Source of the DNA: Niveispirillum lacus
Lineage (GTDB): Bacteria > Pseudomonadota > Alphaproteobacteria > Azospirillales > Azospirillaceae
NCBI RefSeq assembly: GCF_002251795.1
Contig: NZ_NOXU01000032.1
Location: forward strand, 617,754-681,753
DNA length: 64,000 bases
Direction of reading: 5' to 3'
This document shows, in pieces, positions 52,653 through 61,522 of this stretch; the stretch's first letter is position 1, and each line of letters opens with the position of its first letter. The notes beneath the pieces are model-generated. The model made no database searches and was not told where the DNA came from. It saw only the letters and a program-made list of their open reading frames with translations. Both the position numbers and the translations under genes were made by a program.

Positions 52653-53114
52653 TCACAGGGTTTTTTCCATAAAAATGCTGGCCCCGCCGCCACAGGAATA
52701 GTTACCAAAAGCGGCACAGCGCGTAAAACCCAGCCTTTGATAAAGCCTGACAGCTTCGCGCTGCGGTTCCCCCGTCTCCAGCTTCAACAGGCCAATACCC
52801 TCTGCCCGCGCCAGTTGCTCCAGCGCTGACATGATGGAACCGGCAATGCCCAAGCCGCGATGCACGGGATCGACATACATGCGCTTGATCTCCCCATACC
52901 CTGATGGATCGATGCGCAGGGCGCCGCAACCGACGGCCCGTCCATCCCGGCGTGCCAAGAGGAAACGCATATCGGGAGCTGTCAGTTGTTCAGGGTCCAG
53001 AAGATGGTTGTCCTCCGGCTGGTATAAGTGCCCCAGATACGCATCCAGGGCGGCGATCAGGGCACGTGCATCGGGTGCCGTAGGGTCTGACCGCGCGACG
53101 CTAATGGTGGTCAT
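52653..53114 (-). CDS. GNAT-family N-acetyltransferase
   Basis: 153 residues. ATG at 53114 has AGGAGG 5 nt upstream. Acetyl-CoA site: EIKRMYVDPVHRGLGIAGSIMSALEQLARAEGI, with the R/Q-X2-G-X-G/A-like HRGLGIA loop; then LKLETGEPQREAVRLYQRLGFTRCAAFGNY, the standard GNAT C-terminus. Small-molecule or protein acetyltransferase; substrate not readable. Its start overlaps the stop of the sirtuin gene (ATGA, 53111-53114), a notable coupling of an acetyltransferase with a deacylase. Confidence 0.9.
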   Translation of the reverse strand: MTTISVARSDPTAPDARALIAALDAYLGHLYQPEDNHLLDPEQLTAPDMRFLLARRDGRAVGCGALRIDPSGYGEIKRMYVDPVHRGLGIAGSIMSALEQLARAEGIGLLKLETGEPQREAVRLYQRLGFTRCAAFGNYSCGGGASIFMEKTL

Positions 53115-53857
53115 TGAACCTCCTTGCATAAGAAATCGACCAACGCCGGGACTGTCTGCGTGGCGGGCCCATAAAGGCCGCCATCAAACCGCCCCCCTGT
53201 TTCCGCCATATTGATTTCCAAGGTGGTGGCCCCGTTCGCCTTTGCTTCGGCCGCAAAGCCAGCGGCCGGATAGACAGTGCCGGAGGTGCCAATGGCGATG
53301 AACAGGCCTGCATCACTCAAGGCGTCACCAATCTCCGCCATGAAGAGCGGCATTTCGCCAAACCAGACGATATGGGGACGCAAGCTGCCGATGGCACCGC
53401 AGCCGGGGCAGATTGCCGACACTGCCAGATCACCCTCGAACCGGTCGACCCGGCCACAGGCGGCACAGCGTATTTTCAGTAACTCACCATGCATAGGCAG
53501 AAGTCGGGATGATCCGGCCCGAGCATGCAGATCATCGACATTCTGGGTGACCAGCAGAAAAGGCCCACGCCATTGCCGCTCCAGTTGGACGAGCGCGTGA
53601 TGCGCGGCATTCGGTTGGACGGCCGGGTCCAGAACCGCGCGGCGCCGGGCATTGTAGAAACCCTGTACCTGTGCTGGGTTGCGGGCAAAGGCCTCTGGCG
53701 TGGCGACATCTTCCAAACGGACCTGCGCCCAGATGCCATCCGTATCCCGGAACGTGTGCAGACCCGATTCCCGGCTGATGCCCGCTCCTGTTAAAATGAC
53801 CAGCCCTGCATCGGCCCGCAGGCCCTGTAAGAGGCGTTTTAGAGGGGCATTGATCAT
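53111..53857 (-). CDS. cobB: Sirtuin NAD-dependent protein deacylase CobB
   Basis: 248 residues. ATG at 53857 starts just before the Rossmann motif. Seen: GAGISRESGLHTFRD (24-38), QNVDDLH (105-111), catalytic His123 in PMHGEL, four zinc cysteines C131, C134, C150, C153, and IVWFGE (163-168). The segment FYNARRR (68-74) has the Tyr-X2-Arg pair (Tyr69, Arg72) that marks class III sirtuins with desuccinylase as well as deacetylase activity in E. coli CobB and SIRT5. Removes acyl groups from lysine using NAD. Translationally coupled to the GNAT gene that follows it, and divergent from an LMW-PTP gene. Confidence 0.93.
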   Translation of the reverse strand: MINAPLKRLLQGLRADAGLVILTGAGISRESGLHTFRDTDGIWAQVRLEDVATPEAFARNPAQVQGFYNARRRAVLDPAVQPNAAHHALVQLERQWRGPFLLVTQNVDDLHARAGSSRLLPMHGELLKIRCAACGRVDRFEGDLAVSAICPGCGAIGSLRPHIVWFGEMPLFMAEIGDALSDAGLFIAIGTSGTVYPAAGFAAEAKANGATTLEINMAETGGRFDGGLYGPATQTVPALVDFLCKEVQ

Positions 53858-53983
53858 GCGGGAACCGGAAGTCGGTAAAAGAAGATACGGCCGCAGGGTG
53901 GCATGATGCCGGGGTCGCGGACAAGAGGGGGCGGGCCTGCTATGAACGCCGGATCGATGCAACTGACCGTCGTCGGGCTTCCC

Positions 53984-54448
53984 ATGCGATCCATCCTGTT
54001 TGTCTGCACCGGCAATATCTGTCGTTCCCCAACGGCCGATGGGGTCTTGCGCAAAATGGCCGCCAATGCCGGTCTGGACCTGCGGGTCGACAGTGCTGGC
54101 ACCCACGGTTACCATGTTGGGGATGCGCCTGACCCGCGAACCATCCGCACGGCCCGTAGCCGGGGATATGACCTGTCACACCTGCGGGCCCGCAAATTGA
54201 TCATCGCCGATTTTGATCGCTTCGACCTGATCCTGGCTATGGATCGCGGACATCTGGAAATCATGCGCCGGTTGGCGCCCACCGGATCAGCGGCGCAACT
54301 GTCCCTGTTCAGCGATGGTGCCCCCCCGCCTTGGCGCGGGCGGGATGTGCCGGACCCCTATTATGGTGGCGCCGATGGGTTTGTTGAGGTGCTGGATATG
54401 GTCGAGGCCGGTGTACGCGCTTTGCTGATGCGGTTCACGAAGCCCTGA
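53984..54448 (+). CDS. Low-molecular-weight protein tyrosine phosphatase
   Basis: 154 residues. P-loop FVCTGNICRSPTADGVLR right at the N-terminus (Cys8, Arg14), then VDSAGTHGYHVGDAPDPRT, DLILAMDRGHLEIMRRL and DVPDPYYGG, where the aspartate of the DPYY motif is the general acid. All catalytic residues are present. ATG at 53984 gives the usual length; ATG at 53942 is an in-frame alternative. Acts on phosphotyrosine in the cytoplasm; in exopolysaccharide systems homologues (Wzb) act on a tyrosine kinase, but no such kinase is seen here. Its 3' end overlaps the convergent LytTR gene by 14 bp. Confidence 0.93.
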   Translation: MRSILFVCTGNICRSPTADGVLRKMAANAGLDLRVDSAGTHGYHVGDAPDPRTIRTARSRGYDLSHLRARKLIIADFDRFDLILAMDRGHLEIMRRLAPTGSAAQLSLFSDGAPPPWRGRDVPDPYYGGADGFVEVLDMVEAGVRALLMRFTKP

Positions 54449-55298
54449 GCGCGTCCAGCGCATCCGCAAAGCGCCGGGACAGCGGGACGATCGTGCCATC
54501 CGAAAGCGACAGAGCGTAATCGCCCGACCCCTCCGGCATCATACCCCTGACATGCGCCCGGTTGATCAACCAGGAACGGTGGGTGCGCAACAGGCCCTGC
54601 GCCGACAATTCCTCCGCCACCTGGGTCAATGTGGCACGCATCAGGGGGCGTTTGCCATCCGCCAACAGGAATTCCACATAATTGCCGGCTGATCGGGCAG
54701 CCATGATGTCGGCCACGGGAACCCGCCAGAGCCGCGCGCCATCGCGAATGTCAAACAGGGCAGGGTGCTGGCCGGGTGCTGGCGTAAGCGGGACGGGGCT
54801 TGGCGGCGGCAGCGGAGCTGCCGTGCCTGCGGCGACTGTGCCTGCACGGCCATGACCGAACAGCAAAAAAACGCCGCAGATCACCAAATAGGTCACCAGG
54901 TCTTTCCGCCCCTCGTAAATCAGCACTGGGACAGACAGGTTGAACCGGTAATCAAGATCCAACACGGCTGTGACGGTGTTGCGGACCAGGGCCATACCAA
55001 CCGTGTGGAGAATGCTGAACAACAGAACCGTTGGCACATGCACCAGCGCCACACGGGCCCAAGGGCGGCCCAGGGGAGCGTATGCCAAGGCCATGGCCGG
55101 CAGCCAGCACAGGCAAAGCAGTGTTGCAGCGCTGCTGAATTCCGTCAGGACAGGAAGCCACCGTGGCCAGTTGCGATCTTCCCAGGCCGACAGGATGTTG
55201 ACGATATTTGACACCAGCAGCAGCGGCACCAGCCCCAGATAGGGCCGCCAGCCGCCGATGCCGCCCGTCACAGGATGCGTGCCGTTCGTCCCTGGCAT
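54435..55298 (-). CDS. Membrane-bound LytTR-family transcriptional regulator
   Basis: About 287 residues if ATG at 55298 is used; ATG at 55421 is in frame but would overlap the start of the divergent acyltransferase gene. Four hydrophobic segments (LGLVPLLLVSNIVNILSAW, LLCLCWLPAMALAYAPLG, VLLFSILHTVGMALV, DLVTYLVICGVFLLFG) precede a Pro-rich linker and a C-terminal LytTR DNA-binding domain (IRDGARLWRVPVADIMAARSAGNYVEFLLADG, LLRTHRSWLINRAHV). A membrane-anchored regulator with no separate receiver domain. It is divergent from the acyltransferase, a likely target. Confidence 0.82.
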   Translation of the reverse strand: MPGTNGTHPVTGGIGGWRPYLGLVPLLLVSNIVNILSAWEDRNWPRWLPVLTEFSSAATLLCLCWLPAMALAYAPLGRPWARVALVHVPTVLLFSILHTVGMALVRNTVTAVLDLDYRFNLSVPVLIYEGRKDLVTYLVICGVFLLFGHGRAGTVAAGTAAPLPPPSPVPLTPAPGQHPALFDIRDGARLWRVPVADIMAARSAGNYVEFLLADGKRPLMRATLTQVAEELSAQGLLRTHRSWLINRAHVRGMMPEGSGDYALSLSDGTIVPLSRRFADALDALRAS

Positions 55299-55390
55299 GG
55301 CAGGGACGGTGCCATTTGTCCCCGTGTCCTTGGCACTATGCAGGCGCCAGGGCCAGAAGCGGTGGCCAGCACCCCCTCCTTGATCCTGAG

Positions 55391-56581
55391 ATGACGATGA
55401 CGACGACAAACCCCGTTCCATCCACTCTGTCCGCCAGCAGCCAGCGTCTCCCTTTCCTGGACTGGGTCCGGGTGGGCGCTTTCGGCCTATTGATCCTTTA
55501 CCATGTCGGCATGTTCTATGTGACCTGGGATTGGCATGTGAAGAGCCAGCATGTGGGGCCGGCGCTGGAGCCGCTGATGCTGCTGTCCAATCCCTGGCGA
55601 TTGTCGCTGCTGTTCTTAATCTCTGGTGTCGCCACCCGCTATATGGCCGACCGGATGGGGCCGGGCGAACTGGCCCGTTCCCGCCTGCCGCGTCTGGGCA
55701 TTCCGCTACTGTTTGTCATGGCAGTACTGGTGGTGCCGCAGCCCTATTACGAGGTTGTGGAGAAAATCCAGTATGCTGAGGGGTTCCTGGCCTTCTATGG
55801 CCAATACCTGTCCTTCCATCAGGGTTTCTGCCGGGGGGATGATTGCCTGATCCTGCCCACCTGGAACCATATGTGGTTTGTGGCCTATCTGCTGCTTTAC
55901 ACGGTTATACTGTCGCTGATCCTGGTGGCAGGTGGTGGCCGGGCCATGATCCGGCTGGGGCAGGGGGCCTGGACGCGGCGGCCCTGGATGGTGCTGCTGG
56001 GGCCAATGCTGATCCTGGTGGGGCTGCGTCTGGCCCTGTATGACCGGTTTCCCGTCACGCACAACCTGGTTTGGGACTGGTACAACCATGCTGTCAGCTT
56101 TGGCATGTTCCTGCTGGGCTATGCGATTGCCCGCAATGCTGACCTGTTCGACCGGGTGGCGGCGATGCGTTGGTCTACCCTGGTGTGGGCGCTGCTGGCC
56201 TGGGGCGCTTATGTCTATTGCTGGTCACTCTGGACTTTTCATGATCATGACTTGCCTGTCGACGGCGATATACTGCGCCTGATCGCCCGAACCGCCTATG
56301 GCGTGCAACAATGGACCATGATCCTGGTGGTTCTGGGCTTTGCCCGCCGACATTGCAACCGGTCAACGCCGCTGCTGCGTTATCTGTCGGTCGGTGTCTT
56401 TCCCTTCTACATCATTCATCAGACCCTGATCGTGGTTGCCGGCCATAATCTCAGCCCCCTCGCCCTGCCGGTTGCAGTCGAGTCGCTGTTGATCATCATC
56501 CTGACCGTCGCAGGCTGTTTTGCCACTTATGAACTGGCGCGGCGGAGCCGGCTGTTGGGGCCCTTGCTCGGGGTGAGATAA
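55391..56581 (+). CDS. Membrane acyltransferase 3 family protein
   Basis: About 396 residues with around 10 hydrophobic segments. The N-terminus (RLPFLDWVRVGAFGLLILYHVGMFYVTWDWHVKS) matches the acyltransferase 3 family (OafA/NodX-like), including the His in the first conserved segment; a conserved Arg-rich loop follows (ATRYMADRMGPGELARSRLPRLGIPLLF). SVGVFPFYIIHQTLIVVAG is the usual last part. Adds acetyl or other acyl groups to extracytoplasmic glycans or lipids. The start is ATG 55391 or 55397. It is divergent from a membrane LytTR regulator, with about 92 bp between them. Confidence 0.85.
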   Translation: MTMTTTNPVPSTLSASSQRLPFLDWVRVGAFGLLILYHVGMFYVTWDWHVKSQHVGPALEPLMLLSNPWRLSLLFLISGVATRYMADRMGPGELARSRLPRLGIPLLFVMAVLVVPQPYYEVVEKIQYAEGFLAFYGQYLSFHQGFCRGDDCLILPTWNHMWFVAYLLLYTVILSLILVAGGGRAMIRLGQGAWTRRPWMVLLGPMLILVGLRLALYDRFPVTHNLVWDWYNHAVSFGMFLLGYAIARNADLFDRVAAMRWSTLVWALLAWGAYVYCWSLWTFHDHDLPVDGDILRLIARTAYGVQQWTMILVVLGFARRHCNRSTPLLRYLSVGVFPFYIIHQTLIVVAGHNLSPLALPVAVESLLIIILTVAGCFATYELARRSRLLGPLLGVR

Positions 56582-56679
56582 GGCTTTCTTTACGCCTGCG
56601 GGCGTAGGGTATGCCCAGCCGGCACCCCGCCGGCGCCTGTTCGGGGTCGGATGTGACTGGTGTTGCCTGTGTGCCTGAC

Positions 56680-57213
56680 ATGGCCATAACAGGGATCGAC
56701 GCGGTTGGTGACCCGCGCCTGCGAGGGCTGGTCGCCTATTGGGCGCACTGCCGCACGGCGGGTTCCCCCGCCCCGGCCCGCCATCATCTGAACCCCGCCG
56801 ATATTCAGCCCCTTCTGCCCTGGATCATGTTGCTTGATGTCATGGAGGATGATTATCGCTATCGGCTGGTCGGGACGGCACTGGATGGCTTATTCGGACG
56901 GGCCTTGACAGGCACCACCCTGCGGCGGGCTTGGCCTGCCCATTTGGGGGACCATTGGCGGCACTGGATGGACCGGGCCCGCCGGGATGCCTGTCCCGCC
57001 ACGACCAGGTCTGTTGTCAATACGCGTCGAGGCCGGATGCGCCTGGAGGCGGTGATCCTGCCCTTGTCCAATCAACCTGGATGCATCGACATGCTGCTCT
57101 GCGGGCTCTCCGGTTCGTCTGCTCGCCATCGGTACTCACCGCTGCTAAGACCGACCGATGAGGTTCTGGAAGATGAACTGATCAGTTTCGAGGCGTCGGC
57201 ACTGACGCTTTGA
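56680..57213 (+). CDS. PAS-domain protein (PAS_5-type)
   Basis: 177 residues. RLRGLVAYWAHCRTAGSPAPARHHLNPADIQPLLPWIMLLDVMEDDYRYRLVGTALDGLFGRALTGTTL is the characteristic PAS_5 layout (region before the core, LPXIMLLDV, then YRLVGT), followed by RRDACPATTRSVVNTRRGRMRLEAVILPLS. No kinase or output domain. Common in Rhodospirillales as a stand-alone sensor of unknown signal. ATG 56680 is chosen; GTG 56671 is possible. Confidence 0.75.
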   Translation: MAITGIDAVGDPRLRGLVAYWAHCRTAGSPAPARHHLNPADIQPLLPWIMLLDVMEDDYRYRLVGTALDGLFGRALTGTTLRRAWPAHLGDHWRHWMDRARRDACPATTRSVVNTRRGRMRLEAVILPLSNQPGCIDMLLCGLSGSSARHRYSPLLRPTDEVLEDELISFEASALTL

Positions 57214-57261
57214 GGCGCGGCATCGCCGGTGCTAGGGTGCCGCGATCCTTCAGTCAGCCCT

Positions 57262-59976
57262 GTGACCGATCCCGTGACCGACAGCAGCAGTAACCGTCCC
57301 GACGGCCCCGTCTCTCCCATGATGGCGCAGTATCTGGAGATCAAGCGCCAGCATCCTGGTTCCTTACTGTTCTACCGGATGGGGGACTTCTATGAGCTGT
57401 TTTTCGATGACGCGGTCCAGGCGGCGGGGGCGTTGGATATCACCCTAACCCGGCGTGGCCAGCATCAGGGGGAGGATATCCCCATGTGCGGTGTTCCGGT
57501 CCATTCCCATGAACAGTATCTCTCCCGCCTGATCCGCGCTGGATTTCGTGTGGCCATCTGTGAGCAAACAGAGGACCCGGCGGAGGCCAAAAAACGCGGC
57601 AGTAAATCAGTGGTCCGGCGTGATGTAGTGCGGGTGGTCACGCCCGGCACCATCACCGAAGATGGACTTCTGGACGCCAAGTCCAACAACTATCTGGCGG
57701 CGCTGGCCGAGGCGGGGGGCGAAGGGGGGCTGGCCTGGCTGGACCTATCCACGGGGGAACTGACCCTCTCGCCCGTGGATCGGTCCAGCCTGTCGTCCGC
57801 GCTGGCGCGCCTGTCGCCGGGGGAGTTGCTGCTACCGGAGCGGTTGAGCCAGGTGGAGGAACTGTCTGCGCTATGGGATGAGTGGCGGTCACGTCTGACC
57901 ATCCAGCCCAACGCCCGGTTTGACAGCGAGAATGGCCGCAAGCGCTTGCTGGCGCTTTATCATGTTGGCACGTTGGACGCCTTCGGCAGCTTCACTCGGG
58001 CGGAAGTGGCCGCAGCGGGTGCCCTGGTCGATTATGTGGAACTGACGCAGAAGGGCCGTCTGCCCCGGTTCGATGTTCCCCGCCGCCTGGCTGCCGGGCA
58101 GGTGATGGAGATCGATCCGGCAACGCGCCGCAATCTGGAATTGACCCGTACCCTGACCGGCGAACGGCGCGGCAGCCTGTTGGCCGCCATCGATCGGACG
58201 GTGACCGGGGCGGGAGCGCGGTTGCTGGCTGGCCGGCTGTCGGCGCCGTTGACTGATCCCATGCGCATCGATCGACGGTTGGACATGGTGGCCTATTTGG
58301 CCGGTGAAAGCGCCCTGCGCCTTGATATCCGCGAGGAGTTGCGCCGGACGCCCGATGTCGAACGCGCCTTGTCCCGCCTGACGCTGGACCGGGGCAGCCC
58401 GCGCGATCTGGCCGCTGTGCGCGATGCCCTGGACCGCGCCATATCGCTGCGGGGGCGCCTTGCCTATGGCACAGGCGGTATCAGCCCGCCGCTGCCGGTT
58501 GGGCTGATGCGGGTGGTTGACGGGCTGGCCGGCGGCGACGGCGCGGACCATGAACCGTTGATCGCCCTGTTGTCGCGGGCGCTGGGCGGAGACTTGCCTT
58601 TGCTGGCACGCGATGGCGGGTTTGTCGCCGCCGGCTATTCGCCGCCGCTGGACGAATTGCGGGCGCTGCGTGATGACAGCCGACGCCATATCGCCAATTT
58701 GCAGGCACATTATGTGGAGACCACCGGCATCCCGTCGCTGAAGATCCGCCACAATAATGTCTTGGGCTATTACATCGAGGTGACCGCCATCCATGCCGAC
58801 AAGCTGCTGTCGGAGAAGCATCGGGCCGATTTCATTCACCGCCAGACCATGGCCGGTGCCGTCCGCTTCACCACTGTTGCCCTGTCGGAGTTGGAGCGTA
58901 AAGTAGCCGAAGCCGGTGACCGGTCGCTGGCACTGGAGCAAGAGATTTTTGGGCAGTTGGTCAAGGCCGTCATCGGTCTGGCCGACCCCATAGCCATCAC
59001 CGCCCGGGCGCTTGCGACCCTCGATGTTACCGCCGCGCTGGCCGATCTGGCGGTTGATGCTGGTTGGTGCCGGCCGGAAATGGCCGATGACCTGTCCTTT
59101 GATGTGCGCGGTGGGCGCCACCCGGTTGTTGAACAGGCGCTGGCTGAACAAGGTGGCGGGCCGTTCGTAGCGAACGACTGCGACCTGTCGCCGGGACAGC
59201 GCCTGTGGCTGCTGACCGGTCCCAACATGGCCGGTAAGTCAACCTTCCTGCGCCAGAACGCCCTGATCGCTGTGTTGGCGCAGATGGGCAGCTATGTTCC
59301 CGCCCGTGCCGCGCGCATCGGCACTGTCGACAAGCTGTTCAGCCGCGTCGGGGCGGCGGATGACCTGGCCCGCGGCCGGTCCACCTTCATGGTGGAGATG
59401 GTGGAAACCGCCACCATCCTCAACCAGGCCACCCGCCAATCCCTGGTCATCCTGGATGAGATCGGGCGCGGCACGGCCACCTTCGACGGCCTGTCTATTG
59501 CCTGGGCCTGTGTGGAACATCTGCATGAGCTGGCAAGATGCCGGGGATTGTTCGCCACACATTACCATGAACTGACGGCCCTGTCGGCCAAGCTGCCCGA
59601 CCTGTCCTGTCACACGATGCGTATCAAGGAATGGAAAGGCGACGTCATCTTCCTGCACGAAGTGGCGGCGGGGGCGGCCGACCGGTCCTATGGCATCCAT
59701 GTCGCGCGCTTGGCCGGCCTGCCGCATACTGTCATTTCGAGAGCGGAACAGGTTCTACAAATACTGGAGAAGGGCGACCAGGCCAGTGCCGCGAGCCGGC
59801 TTGCCGATGACTTGCCCTTGTTTGCCGCCCTGGCCCAGAAGCCCCAGAAGCGCGAGGTCATTGCGGAACCGGAACCGTCCCTGATCGAAAAGGAGTTGCG
59901 CAGCATCAATCCCGATGAACTGACACCCAGGGCAGCCCTGGACGCCTTGTATCGGCTGCGCGGTATGCTGGGTTGA
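57262..59976 (+). CDS. mutS: DNA mismatch repair protein MutS
   Basis: About 904 residues. Recognises mispairs and starts MutL-dependent repair. N-terminal mismatch-reading motif [32 protein letters not shown], with the Phe and Glu of F-Y-E. C-terminal ABC-type ATPase: Walker [14 protein letters not shown] near residue 653, then [14 protein letters not shown], Walker [21 protein letters not shown], and THYHEL. The helix-turn-helix and tail ([29 protein letters not shown]) complete it. The start is uncertain: GTG 57262 gives a short TDPVTD leader typical of relatives, ATG 57319 starts at MMAQYL, GTG 57229 is also open. Ends 4 bp from the convergent FliL-like gene. Confidence 0.95.
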   Translation: MTDPVTDSSSNRPDGPVSPMMAQYLEIKRQHPGSLLFYRMGDFYELFFDDAVQAAGALDITLTRRGQHQGEDIPMCGVPVHSHEQYLSRLIRAGFRVAICEQTEDPAEAKKRGSKSVVRRDVVRVVTPGTITEDGLLDAKSNNYLAALAEAGGEGGLAWLDLSTGELTLSPVDRSSLSSALARLSPGELLLPERLSQVEELSALWDEWRSRLTIQPNARFDSENGRKRLLALYHVGTLDAFGSFTRAEVAAAGALVDYVELTQKGRLPRFDVPRRLAAGQVMEIDPATRRNLELTRTLTGERRGSLLAAIDRTVTGAGARLLAGRLSAPLTDPMRIDRRLDMVAYLAGESALRLDIREELRRTPDVERALSRLTLDRGSPRDLAAVRDALDRAISLRGRLAYGTGGISPPLPVGLMRVVDGLAGGDGADHEPLIALLSRALGGDLPLLARDGGFVAAGYSPPLDELRALRDDSRRHIANLQAHYVETTGIPSLKIRHNNVLGYYIEVTAIHADKLLSEKHRADFIHRQTMAGAVRFTTVALSELERKVAEAGDRSLALEQEIFGQLVKAVIGLADPIAITARALATLDVTAALADLAVDAGWCRPEMADDLSFDVRGGRHPVVEQALAEQGGGPFVANDCDLSPGQRLWLLTGPNMAGKSTFLRQNALIAVLAQMGSYVPARAARIGTVDKLFSRVGAADDLARGRSTFMVEMVETATILNQATRQSLVILDEIGRGTATFDGLSIAWACVEHLHELARCRGLFATHYHELTALSAKLPDLSCHTMRIKEWKGDVIFLHEVAAGAADRSYGIHVARLAGLPHTVISRAEQVLQILEKGDQASAASRLADDLPLFAALAQKPQKREVIAEPEPSLIEKELRSINPDELTPRAALDALYRLRGMLG

Positions 59977-59980
59977 CCGG

Positions 59981-60421
59981 TCAGCCGGTCAGGAAACTAA
60001 CAATCAACACATCCTCGATCACCGGTTGACCGATGATATTGTTGGCCAGGTCGCGGACATAGCGTTTCACGGCCTTCAGGTCATCCGGCCCGGCAGTCCG
60101 GGTGAGATGTTCATCCTCCGGTAACTGCTCGGTCAGCAGCCCGACAATGCGCGGCATGTAATCTCTGACCAAGGCCGACTCAATCGGCAGTTTTTCTGTC
60201 CGGCGGACAACCAGTTGCAAGACAATACGGGTAAAGGCGAAACGTTCCCGCCCCGGCAGAAGCAAGGGCGGTACATTGATAAATCGCAGTTTCGGATCGT
60301 CTAGGACGGGGTCGGCCCCACCCTCCGCCCGGGCGGACAGGGGCAGCAGCACCCCGGCTATCCCCCCGATGCCTAACCGTAGCAATGCCCGGCGGTCATA
60401 TGCCACGTCTGTCATATCCAT
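59981..60421 (-). CDS. Twin-arginine secreted FliL-like protein
   Basis: 146 residues. The N-terminus DRRALLRLGIGGIAGVLLPLSARA is a Tat-type signal. The mature part (FINVPPLLLPGRERFAFTRIVLQLVVR, LVRDYMPRIVGLLTEQLPEDEHL, LKAVKRYVRDLANNIIGQPVIEDVLIVSFLTG) resembles the periplasmic domain of FliL: a strand, a helix with R-D-X-I-X4-L, and a V-X2-V-L-X2-F end. FliL itself is a membrane protein of flagellar operons; this one stands alone and has a cleavable Tat signal, so I call it FliL-like only. Start 60421 or 60415. Confidence 0.6.
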   Translation of the reverse strand: MDMTDVAYDRRALLRLGIGGIAGVLLPLSARAEGGADPVLDDPKLRFINVPPLLLPGRERFAFTRIVLQLVVRRTEKLPIESALVRDYMPRIVGLLTEQLPEDEHLTRTAGPDDLKAVKRYVRDLANNIIGQPVIEDVLIVSFLTG

Positions 60422-60521
60422 ACCCTTAAGCCCTACCGCGCGACGCAGTAAAACCCAAACTGTCGGACGCAGGCAAGGTCATGCATGTGACCATGCGGTC
60501 AGGTTACCGGCGCGTTGGCCA

Positions 60522-60926
60522 TCATGCCGTGCGGCGAAGGGTTGGACGGTTATGGGGCTGGATCAGGTCGGAGAGTTGAGCCGCCAGTTCACGGCCCTTG
60601 TCGGTCAGCGTGATGATCTTGCGCCGGCGTTCGCGCGGGTCTTCCTCCGCCTGAACCAGATCATGACCAGCCTTGCCGAAGCTGTGCCACTTCGACAAGG
60701 CGGCCACGTTGCGGGACGCGGACGATTGAGCAATGCCCAGACGCTCCGACAGGTCGCGGATCGACAACCCCTCATTCTGCGCAATGGTCAAGAATGACAG
60801 CGCATATTGAATGGGCAGGTCAGGGTCCAACGTTCGGAGCGCTTCCAGCACGCGGACCAGAGGGTCCAGCGTTTCAGGATGCCATGCGGCGGTCCCGGGA
60901 TTGGTAGGCATCATGGTGACAGCCAT
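60522..60926 (-). CDS. MarR-family transcriptional regulator
   Basis: 134 residues: YALSFLTIAQNEGLSIRDLSERLGIAQSSASRNVAAL is the helix-turn-helix, and EEDPRERRRKIITLTDKGRELAAQL the wing with the usual D-X-R-X6-L-T-X-K-G core. About 40 N-terminal residues before it are shorter than in classic MarR. It is the last gene of a run of very small genes on this strand. The palindromes at 61356 and 61556 are candidate targets. Its 5' end is overlapped by the small gene at 60874. Confidence 0.85.
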   Translation of the reverse strand: MAVTMMPTNPGTAAWHPETLDPLVRVLEALRTLDPDLPIQYALSFLTIAQNEGLSIRDLSERLGIAQSSASRNVAALSKWHSFGKAGHDLVQAEEDPRERRRKIITLTDKGRELAAQLSDLIQPHNRPTLRRTA

Positions 60927-61122
60927 CGTTTGTGGGTCCCCTGGCCACCGGGCGCCAACGGCCCGGCGTATAAATCACATGGAGGCGGCCAAGCCAGATC
61001 AGGGTTTCGCCATTTTCGCGCCGGACTTCGCAGCCGCGCGTATGTGGGGCGTCCCGATGGGGCCGCGCGGTCAGTTCAAAGAAGAATTTCGGGCCGCTGC
61101 CCAACGACATGAAGAAGCTCAT
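60874..61122 (-). CDS. Small protein of unknown function (overlaps marR start)
   Basis: About 82 residues (SFFMSLGSGPKFFFELTARPHRDAPHTRG, WLGRLHVIYTPGRW). No recognised family. ATG at 61122 has GAGGG 8 nt upstream. It overlaps the 5' end of the MarR gene by 53 bp and the end of the 57-residue gene at 61076 by 47 bp. A hydrophobic/aromatic core and few atypical codons favour translation, but the long overlaps on both sides leave doubt. Confidence 0.45.
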   Translation of the reverse strand: MSFFMSLGSGPKFFFELTARPHRDAPHTRGCEVRRENGETLIWLGRLHVIYTPGRWRPVARGPTNDGCHHDAYQSRDRRMAS

Positions 61123-61249
61123 CTCTGCCCTCAATTGTTCGGAAGATCGTTTGTTGGTTGAGAGGGATTTGTCGTGCGGTGATCACATAGCCGGACCGGC
61201 GCAGGCCATGCCCACGCTTGGTACCGGTGACGTTAAACAGATTATCCAT
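61076..61249 (-). CDS. 57-residue protein of unknown function
   Basis: Reads MDNLFNVTGTKRGHGLRRSG then a helix-rich end (RTIEGRDELLHVVGQRPEILL). Too short for usual gene callers. It has a near-ideal ribosome site, GAGGAG 9 nt before ATG at 61249, in an otherwise non-coding looking gap. I do not recognise a family. Next on the same strand are the overlapping small gene at 60874 and then MarR, so a translationally linked micro-operon is possible. Confidence 0.5.
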   Translation of the reverse strand: MDNLFNVTGTKRGHGLRRSGYVITARQIPLNQQTIFRTIEGRDELLHVVGQRPEILL

Positions 61250-61288
61250 TGAGAATTCTCCTCTTGGTTGGGGGGTGGCGGGATGGGC

Positions 61289-61522
61289 TCAAACCGATTT
61301 ATCGCCGAAGGATGGGAAGGTTGCAAGGAACAATCTGTCCCTGTATTCAGTCAGTTCCGATATCGGATGTATTCGGAACGAAAAAGGCCGGCGATGACGC
61401 CGTGCCGTAGCCTCCAGCGCAGCCCGCAGATCGGCATCCATGTCCCGGAGGATGACATCCGGCAGGTCGGGGTAGGGAACGGTCGGGCGGACCAGACGGC
61501 CCAGAAAGTGCAGAATACGCAT
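61289..61522 (-). CDS. 77-residue protein of unknown function
   Basis: MRILHFLGRLVRPTVPYPDL, then DVILRDMDADLRAALEATARRHRRPFSFRI and RDRLFLATFPSFG. Possibly a small helical cytoplasmic protein; no family recognised. ATG at 61522 has GAGG 10 nt upstream. Its promoter region carries a 14-bp palindrome between a TTGACG and a weak -10, and a second copy of the 12-bp core lies inside its own 3' half, which suggests repressor control. Confidence 0.5.
   Translation of the reverse strand: MRILHFLGRLVRPTVPYPDLPDVILRDMDADLRAALEATARRHRRPFSFRIHPISELTEYRDRLFLATFPSFGDKSV
61356..61367. promoter_or_regulatory. Palindromic site, copy 1 (inside the 77-residue gene)
   Basis: TCCGATATCGGA, a perfect 12-bp palindrome, followed by TGTATTCGGA, a loosely matching half-site. 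The same 12 bp recur at 61556-61567, exactly 200 bp away. Confidence 0.6.

Noticed and set aside
59981..60421. Assignment as the flagellar protein FliL
   Set aside because: It has a cleavable twin-arginine-type signal and no flagellar neighbours; the likeness is limited to the C-terminal domain pattern.
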